Made by a program: the position numbers and the translations under genes. This document shows, piece by piece, positions 7,795-13,394 of a DNA stretch of 16,799 bases (the first letter of the stretch is position 1; each line of letters begins with the position of its first letter). The notes below the pieces were generated by a model, which made no database searches, was not told the origin of the DNA, and saw only the letters and a list, made by a program, of their open reading frames with translations. Source of the DNA: an uncultured Fibrobacter sp. (lineage in GTDB: Bacteria; Fibrobacterota; Fibrobacteria; Fibrobacterales; Fibrobacteraceae); assembly GCF_937877005.1 (NCBI RefSeq), contig NZ_CALEFV010000120.1:1-16799 (forward strand), given 5' to 3'.

Positions 7795-8639
7795 CGTTCT
7801 TCCTTTTTCATCATCGGGAACAACTGGAAATTTAACTGATAAACGCTGTCGCAAATTTGCGAAGGCATCGCATTGACCACATTTACGATGGATTTTCGCG
7901 TCTCGGCGAGGATTTCGCGAATTTTTTCGATCTGTTTCGAGTCGAGCGCCATCGTGAGCGTGCTGATATCGCGCTTTTCCTTGGGGGTATCGGCGATGGA
8001 CTTGCGGGCAAGTTCCGCAATGCTCGCCTGGTAGTCGCTGATGCAGGCGCTCAGCCAGTGTTCCTTCGTCTTGAGGTGGGCCTCGGTAGGTACCACGCGG
8101 CCATCCTTGCGGGTATGCGCGAGCCCGAGCTGCAACAGCGCGTCTACTGCGGCCTGTACCTGCGTGGCAGTGAGTTTCGGGACGCTGCTCTCGCCAAGCT
8201 TTGCGGCATCCTGCGGGCCGCGGTAGTCGAACACGTCGAGGGCCGAACGTATCATCGGGTAGAACCACTGCTGAAAGTAGCGGTAGCGGGCCTCGTCCAG
8301 CTCGCGGCAGGCGGCAGGGCGCATCTTCTGGAGCGTCTCGAAATGCTTGCGCACCTGCTCGTCGGTTTTCGCCTTCCCGTAGGCGACCATCTCGCGGAAA
8401 TACTCCGCCTTGGCTTCCTTGAACCGGAAGAACTGCACGAAAGTCTCGATGCACTTGGGCGAAACGTGGCGCTTGCCCTGCAAAATCTTTACCAGGAGGC
8501 TCGCATCCATGTTGACCGCAGCGGCGAACACGCGGTAGCTGAACGTCGGGTCCAGCGACTTTTCCAGTTCGTAGAACTCCTGCAAAAACTTGCGGTAGTC
8601 GGAATAGTCGTATATGTTGATCTTGTTTTTCGAAAACAT
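7791..8639 (-). CDS. TIGR02147 family regulator-like protein (DUF4423)
   Basis: 282 residues, the usual size for the family. It opens with YDYSDYRKFLQEFYE and a helix-turn-helix-like stretch at about 33-75 (FSYRVFAAAVNMDASLL, then LQGKRHVSPKCIETFVQFF), followed by YFREMVAYGKAKT, an all-helical middle (RYRYFQQWFYPMIRSAL) and a winged-helix-like part (LTATQVQAAVDALLQLGL, then KDGRVVPTE). These are the marks of TIGR02147, a large paralogous family in Fibrobacter thought to act as DNA-binding regulators. The short leader has no strong ribosome site. The gene overlaps the next one by ATGA and is transcribed away from the CBM35-GH26 mannanase, so that gene is a natural candidate target. Family confident; regulatory role inferred from HTH-like sequence and position. 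Confidence 0.9.
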   Translation of the reverse strand: MFSKNKINIYDYSDYRKFLQEFYELEKSLDPTFSYRVFAAAVNMDASLLVKILQGKRHVSPKCIETFVQFFRFKEAKAEYFREMVAYGKAKTDEQVRKHFETLQKMRPAACRELDEARYRYFQQWFYPMIRSALDVFDYRGPQDAAKLGESSVPKLTATQVQAAVDALLQLGLAHTRKDGRVVPTEAHLKTKEHWLSACISDYQASIAELARKSIADTPKEKRDISTLTMALDSKQIEKIREILAETRKSIVNVVNAMPSQICDSVYQLNFQLFPMMKKEER

Positions 8640-8657
8640 GGCGGGCCTGCCGGTATA

Positions 8658-8686
8658 AATATAGTTTCTCGCTATTAAATTTCCAA
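8658..8686 (-). promoter_or_regulatory. Promoter of the TIGR02147-lipoprotein operon
   Basis: Minus strand TTGGAA (8681-8686), 17-bp spacer, TATATT (8658-8663). The expected start near 8651 leaves a leader of about 12 bases before ATG 8639. Confidence 0.6.
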
Positions 8687-8734
8687 TTTTTTCGGATCAA
8701 TTTGTAAATTTTTTCAAAACAATGTTGACTTTTT

Positions 8735-8752
8735 TGTCCACACCCGTGGACA
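8735..8752. promoter_or_regulatory. Perfect inverted repeat, candidate operator
   Basis: TGTCCAC-ACCC-GTGGACA, seven matched pairs around a four-base centre. It lies between the two divergent promoters, about 50 bp before the predicted mannanase transcription start and 49 bp from the -35 box of the regulator operon. It could be a protein binding site; a short hairpin in RNA is the alternative, but no gene runs into it that would need ending. Confidence 0.55.
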
Positions 8753-8781
8753 TTTTACTGGCGGCAACCCGCAAAACAAGG

Positions 8782-8787
8782 TATATT
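8782..8787 (+). promoter_or_regulatory. Predicted -10 box of the mannanase gene
   Basis: TATATT 22 bases before ATG 8809. At 16-18 bp upstream there is no good -35 (TGGCGG), which would suit a promoter helped by an activator. A TTGACT at 8725-8730 is too far away for this -10; with a 17-18 bp spacer it could only pair with a poor GACATT-like box inside the palindrome. Confidence 0.45.
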
Positions 8788-8797
8788 CAGTATAACC

Positions 8798-8803
8798 AAG
8801 GAG
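8798..8803 (+). promoter_or_regulatory. Ribosome binding site of the mannanase gene
   Basis: AAGGAG five bases before ATG 8809. It selects the start that opens directly with the signal peptide, over the in-frame ATG at 8722, which lies before the palindrome and the -10 box. Confidence 0.8.
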
Positions 8804-8808
8804 TTCTA

Positions 8809-10485
8809 ATGAATATCGGCCTTAAATTCGCAATTCTCGGTCTATGCGTCTCGACGGCGGCATTTGCCACCAAGTACGAGGCGGAATCGGCAACCGTATC
8901 TAGCGAAGCTAAAATTGTCAACAGCAGTGGAGTTTCGGGCACAGGGTACGCAAGTCTCCAGGAAGGCAATATTTCCTTCACAGATGTCACTGTTGAATCG
9001 GCTGGCAAATACACGCTCGCCATCCATTACAAGGCGGGTGATTACAAGGCTAACTACCTCAAGGTGAATGGCGCCACCGCAGGCACAATCGACTTTGCGG
9101 CAACGACCGGATGGGCAGATGTCACAACTGCCGTCACGCTCAAGGCGGGCACAAACACCATCGCCATCGAGAAATACTGGGGATGGATTGACGTCGACTA
9201 CATCGATATTTCCGCCTACGAATCCGCCCCCTTCAAGCTTTCTGCGGCCCCGGTCACCCCGAACGCGACCGAAAGTGCGGTAAAGCTCTACAGTTTCTTG
9301 CGCGAGAACTTCGGCAAGAAGACGATTAGTGGAATCATGACCGGCGACATGAGCGGTTACACTCTGGGCGCCGACTTCAAGACCCACGACGACGTGAAGT
9401 ACATCTACACGCGCACGGGCAAGTACCCGGCACTCGTCGGCCTCGACTTCCTATTCGCAACAGGCCCGAACGCGTCTCAAGGCTGGAACATGGAATACAC
9501 CGACAAGGCGATTTCCATTGCAAAAGGCCTTTGGAAGGCTGGCGGCATCCCCGCATTCACTTGGCACTGGAAAGACCCGCTCGACAAGAAGGACGCCTTC
9601 TACATCCAGAGCGCAGCCGGCACCAACGAATATACGGACTTCGACTTCTCTACGGGTTTCAAGCCCGGCACCACCGAATGGAACACCGAAAGTGCCGCCT
9701 ACAAGGGAATTGTCGCCGACATCGACCACATCGCAGACTACTTCCTCGAACTGCAGAAAGAAGGCGTGGCGGGAATCTTCCGCCCCCTGCACGAAGCGGG
9801 CGGAAAGTGGTTCTGGTGGAGCATCAATTCGGGCGAGCAGTTTGCGGCCCTCTACCGCCTGGTATTTGACCGCATGGTGAAGGTCAAGGGCGTAAAGAAC
9901 ATGATCTGGGTGTTCAACCCCGAAGGGAGTACCGTCACCTCCTGGGATCCGGGTAGCGATTACTACGACGTACTTTCCATCGACATTTACAACAATGAAA
10001 ACGACCATTCGAGCAACGCAAGTTCTTTCGACAAGTTCAAGAGCGCATCGAACGGGACGAAGATTCTCGCTCTCAGCGAAAACGGCCCCATTCCCGACGT
10101 GAACAACATGCACACCGACGAAGCCGTATGGAGCTGGTGGATGCCGTGGTACAGCACCTGGAGCGGAACCTGGCCCGGCCAAACAAAGGATGCCGTGTGG
10201 AAGAGCAACATGGATGACGAACGCGTCATTTCGCTCGAGGACATGCCCGGCTGGGACAACTACACGGCAAACGTCACCCCCGATTCTTCAAACAATCCGA
10301 ACGAAACAACTCGTCTCGCAAGAAACCTACAATTGCAGCAAGGCGGAACCGTCATGGCGGTCTTCGACATGAATGGCCACCGCGTCGGGAATGCAGAAAC
10401 AATGAGCAGCCTCCCCCGCGGTCGTTACATCGTGCGTTCCAGGGTTCAGGGACACACCGTGAACTCGCTGTACATCAAGAAATAA
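8809..10485 (+). CDS. Secreted CBM35-GH26 beta-mannanase
   Basis: 558 residues. A signal peptide (MNIGLKFAILGLCVSTAAFA) is followed by a CBM35/CBM6-type jelly roll at about 22-142 (KYEAESATV, GYASL, then WIDVDYIDI). The GH26 catalytic domain covers about 155-470: KKTISGIMTGDM, GKYPALVGLDF, FRPLHEAGGKWFWW with acid/base Glu329, and ILALSENGPIPD with nucleophile Glu424. GH26 enzymes with this layout hydrolyse internal beta-1,4-mannosyl bonds in mannan and glucomannan. The tail, about 490-558 (MAVFDMNGHRVG, LPRGRYIVRS, LYIKK), is a small beta-domain like the C-terminal sorting domains of type IX secretion cargo; that is inferred from pattern. The gene is divergent from the TIGR02147-lipoprotein operon across a 169-bp control region and ends at a UUCG-loop hairpin. 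Mannan specificity is the usual family activity, not proven here. Confidence 0.92.
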   Translation: MNIGLKFAILGLCVSTAAFATKYEAESATVSSEAKIVNSSGVSGTGYASLQEGNISFTDVTVESAGKYTLAIHYKAGDYKANYLKVNGATAGTIDFAATTGWADVTTAVTLKAGTNTIAIEKYWGWIDVDYIDISAYESAPFKLSAAPVTPNATESAVKLYSFLRENFGKKTISGIMTGDMSGYTLGADFKTHDDVKYIYTRTGKYPALVGLDFLFATGPNASQGWNMEYTDKAISIAKGLWKAGGIPAFTWHWKDPLDKKDAFYIQSAAGTNEYTDFDFSTGFKPGTTEWNTESAAYKGIVADIDHIADYFLELQKEGVAGIFRPLHEAGGKWFWWSINSGEQFAALYRLVFDRMVKVKGVKNMIWVFNPEGSTVTSWDPGSDYYDVLSIDIYNNENDHSSNASSFDKFKSASNGTKILALSENGPIPDVNNMHTDEAVWSWWMPWYSTWSGTWPGQTKDAVWKSNMDDERVISLEDMPGWDNYTANVTPDSSNNPNETTRLARNLQLQQGGTVMAVFDMNGHRVGNAETMSSLPRGRYIVRSRVQGHTVNSLYIKK

Positions 10486-10512
10486 TAGTTGCAAGGAACT
10501 CCCATCCGCACT

Positions 10513-10534
10513 AGGGTCCCCTTCGGGGGACCCT
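10513..10534 (+). terminator. UUCG-loop hairpin behind the mannanase gene
   Basis: AGGGTCCCC-TTCG-GGGGACCCT, a perfect nine-pair stem with a stable tetraloop, 28 bp after the mannanase stop. The T run behind it is weak (TTCATTCT), so it may end transcription only partly or protect the mRNA 3' end. Confidence 0.65.
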
Positions 10535-10560
10535 TCATTCTACCATCCCTCCCTCTTTTC

Positions 10561-10566
10561 TATATT
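10561..10566 (+). promoter_or_regulatory. Predicted -10 box of purC
   Basis: TATATT followed by TTAGGG and then the start codon at 10577. If used as a -10, transcription would begin around 10573 and leave a leader of only three to four bases. The -35 region (TTCTAC at 10538-10543) is poor. Confidence 0.4.
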
Positions 10567-10576
10567 TTAGGGCACT

Positions 10577-11461
10577 ATGAGCTTAAAATTTGATACCCCC
10601 ATTACCGAAGTTCCGCTGTTCCACCAGGGCAAAGTACGCGACATGTACGACCTGGGCGACAGCTTCCTGATGGTCGCCAGCGACCGTCTTTCCGCTTTTG
10701 ACGTGGTGCTCCCCACCCCGATCCCTGGTAAGGGCAAAATCCTGAACCAGCTTTCGCTGTTCTGGTTCCAGCACCTCGGCATGAAGAACCACCTCATCAC
10801 CGCCGACGTGAACGAATACCCGGCCGTGCTCAAGAAGCACGCCGACTACCTCCGCGGCCGTTCCATGATCGTGAAGAAGGCCCACCGCCATTCCGTGGAA
10901 TGCATCGTGCGCGGCTACATCGTGGGTTCCGGCTGGAAGGACTACCAGAAGACCGGCAAGATCTGCGGTCACGTTCTCCCGGAAGGCCTGCAGCTCTGCC
11001 AGAAGCTGGAAAAACCGCTCTACACGCCGAGCACCAAGCCCGACGTTGGCCACGACGAGAACATCAGCTTCGAACAGACTTTCGACATCGTTGGCGAAAA
11101 GGTCGCAACCACTCTCCGCGACATGTCTCTGGACATCTACACGAAGGCCCGCGACTACGCGGCAAGCAAGGGCATCATCCTTGCCGACACCAAGTTCGAA
11201 TTCGGTGAAATCGACGGCGAAACCATCCTCATCGACGAGGTGCTCACACCGGACTCCAGCCGTTACTGGCCGGCAGACAAGTACCAGGTGGGCAAGAACC
11301 AGGAAAGCTTCGACAAGCAGTACGTTCGCGACTGGCTCGAAACTCTCGACTGGGGCAAGACCTACCCGGGTCCGGAAATTCCGGCAGACGTGGTAAAGAA
11401 CACGCTCGCCAAATACGAAGAAATCTTCGTGCGCCTCACCGGCAAGCAACCTGAATTGTAA
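10577..11461 (+). CDS. purC: SAICAR synthetase PurC
   Basis: 294 residues. Phosphoribosylaminoimidazole-succinocarboxamide synthase joins CAIR and L-aspartate with ATP to give SAICAR in purine biosynthesis, in the cytoplasm. The family marks are all present: QGKVRDMYDL near residue 18, SDRLSAFDVVLPTPIPGKG at 35-53, ECIVRGYIVGSGWKDYQ, TPSTKPDVGHDENISF, ADTKFEFG, and IDEVLTPDSSRYWP near the end. The length (just under 300) fits the longer, yeast Ade1-like branch, not the 235-residue E. coli type. It stands alone between the mannanase and a convergent operon, with no other purine gene in view. A strong terminator follows. The start is the only reasonable ATG, with AGGG four bases before it. Confidence 0.97.
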   Translation: MSLKFDTPITEVPLFHQGKVRDMYDLGDSFLMVASDRLSAFDVVLPTPIPGKGKILNQLSLFWFQHLGMKNHLITADVNEYPAVLKKHADYLRGRSMIVKKAHRHSVECIVRGYIVGSGWKDYQKTGKICGHVLPEGLQLCQKLEKPLYTPSTKPDVGHDENISFEQTFDIVGEKVATTLRDMSLDIYTKARDYAASKGIILADTKFEFGEIDGETILIDEVLTPDSSRYWPADKYQVGKNQESFDKQYVRDWLETLDWGKTYPGPEIPADVVKNTLAKYEEIFVRLTGKQPEL

Positions 11462-11474
11462 GAGGGATGAGCTC

Positions 11475-11489
11475 GGGCGCGATGCGCCC
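11475..11489. repeat. Small hairpin behind purC
   Basis: GGGCGC-GAT-GCGCCC, perfect, within a stretch rich in the word GAGC (four times in 11470-11510). No T run follows, so the terminator is the next hairpin. Confidence 0.45.
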
Positions 11490-11510
11490 TTTGAGCAATG
11501 AGCTTTGAGC

Positions 11511-11542
11511 AAAAAGAACCTAGTATCAACTAGGTTCTTTTT
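11511..11542. terminator. Bidirectional rho-independent terminator
   Basis: AAAAAGAACCTAG, loop TATCAA, CTAGGTTCTTTTT: a perfect 13-bp stem with A on one side and T on the other. It separates purC (plus) from the DUF4261-like gene (minus) and can end both transcripts. Confidence 0.92.
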
Positions 11543-11585
11543 CATTTTATCAGACCTCAGAGCGAAGCGACCTCATCGCTCACCG

Positions 11586-12272
11586 CTACTTTTTAATTAG
11601 CCTTAAGATTCCCTGTTTGTTGTACTCGGGGCTGTCCTTCGGAAACGGATTCTTGGCTTCGGCGCGGAGCACGTAATGCGCACCTTCACCAAGGTCGACT
11701 TCGGAACCCGATTTCGCCGGAACACCATCGCCGAACAAGGAGTCAGCCGCCATCAACAAAGCTTCTTGCGGGTCTTCGGCACTAGCCGCGATGCACAAAT
11801 CCGGCAGCACGAACGTTGCTAGTCCGAGCGTATAAATCGAATCACCCGCTTCCACGAAATTAATCCACGGATCCATCGGATATTCGCCATCGCCCACTTC
11901 TTCACGGAAACCCGCATCGGTCCAGGCTGCGCCGCATTGCTGCATGTACACGCCCAGTGCGCCTGCGTTAAAGGCCTTCAGAATGGCCATATTCACTTGG
12001 GTCACTTCTTCGATATTCTTGACCTCGCCGAGCAAGAACAACAACGACTTGTGCGCTTCAATTGCAGCGGCAGTCTCTGCCGAAATATCCTGGTGTTCCT
12101 TGAAAATATCGGCAAGGCCCGCCACGCGTTCTTTGCGGATGACCTTGAACATCACACTACAGCCGGGAATGATTACCGATGTTGCGTCGGCAGCAAGCGT
12201 CACGGTTTCGGTTAAAGCGAGCGGTTCGTTAACTTCTTTAGTGAGTGGGAAAGCGAGAATGAATTGAGGCAT
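11586..12272 (-). CDS. DUF4261-like protein
   Basis: 228 residues, no signal peptide or membrane segment, acidic. The N-terminal half (MPQFILAFPLTKEV, then VIIPGCSVMFKVI and LLFLLGEVKNIEEVTQVNMA) and NAGALGVYMQQCGAAW suggest an alpha/beta fold. The C-terminal part (SIYTLGLATFVLPDLCIAA, then EDPQEALLMAADSLF) resembles DUF4261, where a TxGLxxFxxPE-type line is followed by a helix. Members of that group have no settled function. It is last in a probable minus-strand operon behind two glycosyltransferase genes. The 36-bp gap to the gene before it is filled by a heptamer tandem repeat, and no Shine-Dalgarno site is seen before ATG 12272. The family call rests on memory of the pattern and is moderate; the gene itself is well supported by length and position. 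Confidence 0.65.
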   Translation of the reverse strand: MPQFILAFPLTKEVNEPLALTETVTLAADATSVIIPGCSVMFKVIRKERVAGLADIFKEHQDISAETAAAIEAHKSLLFLLGEVKNIEEVTQVNMAILKAFNAGALGVYMQQCGAAWTDAGFREEVGDGEYPMDPWINFVEAGDSIYTLGLATFVLPDLCIAASAEDPQEALLMAADSLFGDGVPAKSGSEVDLGEGAHYVLRAEAKNPFPKDSPEYNKQGILRLIKK

Positions 12273-12273
12273 G

Positions 12274-12308
12274 TGGATAATGGATGATGGAGGATGGATA
12301 ATGGATAA
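12274..12308. repeat. Five-unit heptamer tandem repeat
   Basis: TGGATAA, TGGATGA, TGGAGGA, TGGATAA, TGGATAA on the plus strand, exactly seven bases per unit (TTATCCA on the minus strand). It fills the gap between the stop of the GT28-like gene and the start of the DUF4261-like gene, where a ribosome site would be expected. Confidence 0.9.
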
Positions 12309-13394
12309 TTAGCAATCTGAGAACAGGTGGCATACAGCCTTTTTTAGAAGATCATTGCTTTTGGGTTTCGGGAGAGCAACGCCATTTTTTTCACTAATGG
12401 CAGCAAGCAATGTTTCTGCCGACAACTTGGATTCATCGACAGAGACGGCATAGTCCATGCGGGACAAATCACGACCTAAGACAATCTGTTCATACTGCCC
12501 AGGCGTGGGCACAAAGACACAGCGCGCACCGAGCACGGCCATATCCATAACCGTACTGTAGCCACCGCGGGAAATCACCCATTCTGCCGATTGAATCGCT
12601 TCAATAAATCGGTCATCCGGAAGGTGCGTATGGAATTCGAGATTACCCTCGTTCCACGATCTAAGTCCCGAAGCCGGTTTTCCGACAACGACAACATGGT
12701 GGCCCGGAATTTCGGAAAGAGTCTTGCGCAGGACATTTTCGAATCGGCTTCGCGCCGGTTCGACGCCAGAAACAACGGCAGCAAACTTATACTTAATCCC
12801 ATTCGATTGAAGCGGAGCGCTGTTATTGAATCGAGACAGCGCACCAACATACCTGACCGGCACAGGACATTTTGACACATGCGAAAGCGCCCCCGCATAC
12901 CCGGGAGGTTCAGGCAAGTCTGGGATCCAGACCTCATTGAAATGTCTCATGACCGAGGCGTGCCACAGCATGCCAATCGGCTCAAAAGGCGAAAACATCG
13001 GCGGGAAAGCGATACGACACTGATGCGTCATATACACCGATTGAGCTTGACGACTATAAAAGCCGAATCGATTATCCGACAGCAGCATATCGTAATGGTG
13101 TCGTTCCACCATCTGTTCGGCATAACGATGTTCAAAGGTGACAATCTTCTTCAAATGGGCGCTATTCTTGATAAGCCACAAGCCCATATTGTAGCCATGC
13201 TTTGGATAAACAATATTATACGACGGTGAAAGATGCTGTTTGATTTCGGGAAAAAAGCTACGCAAGAGGGCGGCATTCGAACGCGTCACGGCCAGCTCTA
13301 CTTCTGCACCTTGATTCAGGAATTCGCGAACCACCGGCACACATCGAGTTGCATGCCCCAGTCCCCAGTCCAGCGGTGCAACAAGGACTTTCAA
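12309..13394 (-). CDS. GT28/MurG-like glycosyltransferase
   Basis: 361 residues from a TTG start. The N-terminal Rossmann-like half opens with LKVLVAPLDWGLGHATR, where GLGHATR is the glycine-rich acceptor-side loop of MurG-like GT-B enzymes. The C-terminal half has HHVVVVGKP, FHTHLPDDRFIEAIQSAEW, then VISRGGYSTVMDMAVLGARCVFVPTPGQYEQI, which is the nucleotide-sugar site of the GT28 C-terminal domain (GG...TxxE-like region and PxPGQxEQ). No membrane segments, so cytoplasmic or peripheral. Donor and acceptor unknown; it is not MurG itself. TTG 13394 is chosen because GGAGG lies seven bases upstream, the family N-terminus starts there, and TTGA overlaps the preceding stop; an ATG at 13424 would add ten unrelated residues. 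Probably translationally coupled to the membrane glycosyltransferase before it. Confidence 0.85.
   Translation of the reverse strand: MKVLVAPLDWGLGHATRCVPVVREFLNQGAEVELAVTRSNAALLRSFFPEIKQHLSPSYNIVYPKHGYNMGLWLIKNSAHLKKIVTFEHRYAEQMVERHHYDMLLSDNRFGFYSRQAQSVYMTHQCRIAFPPMFSPFEPIGMLWHASVMRHFNEVWIPDLPEPPGYAGALSHVSKCPVPVRYVGALSRFNNSAPLQSNGIKYKFAAVVSGVEPARSRFENVLRKTLSEIPGHHVVVVGKPASGLRSWNEGNLEFHTHLPDDRFIEAIQSAEWVISRGGYSTVMDMAVLGARCVFVPTPGQYEQIVLGRDLSRMDYAVSVDESKLSAETLLAAISEKNGVALPKPKSNDLLKKAVCHLFSDC

Noticed and set aside
6637..8700. Continuous 687-codon minus-strand frame reading through the TIGR02147 region
   Set aside because: Only its last 385 codons form a real protein with a lipoprotein signal. 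The first part is an out-of-frame reading of the TIGR02147 gene.
8735..8752. Palindrome read as a transcription terminator
   Set aside because: The stem is only seven pairs, the T run on the plus side is four bases, and no gene from either side reads into this divergent gap.
8722..8808. Longer start for the mannanase
   Set aside because: The extra 29 residues precede a complete signal peptide and cover the palindrome and the -10 box; AAGGAG sits before ATG 8809.
10583..11545. Minus-strand frame of 320 codons opposite purC
   Set aside because: Shadow of purC; it runs through the terminator hairpin and has no family features.
12274..12308. Heptamer array considered as a CRISPR or other large repeat
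   Set aside because: Units are seven bases with no spacers; it is a simple tandem repeat.
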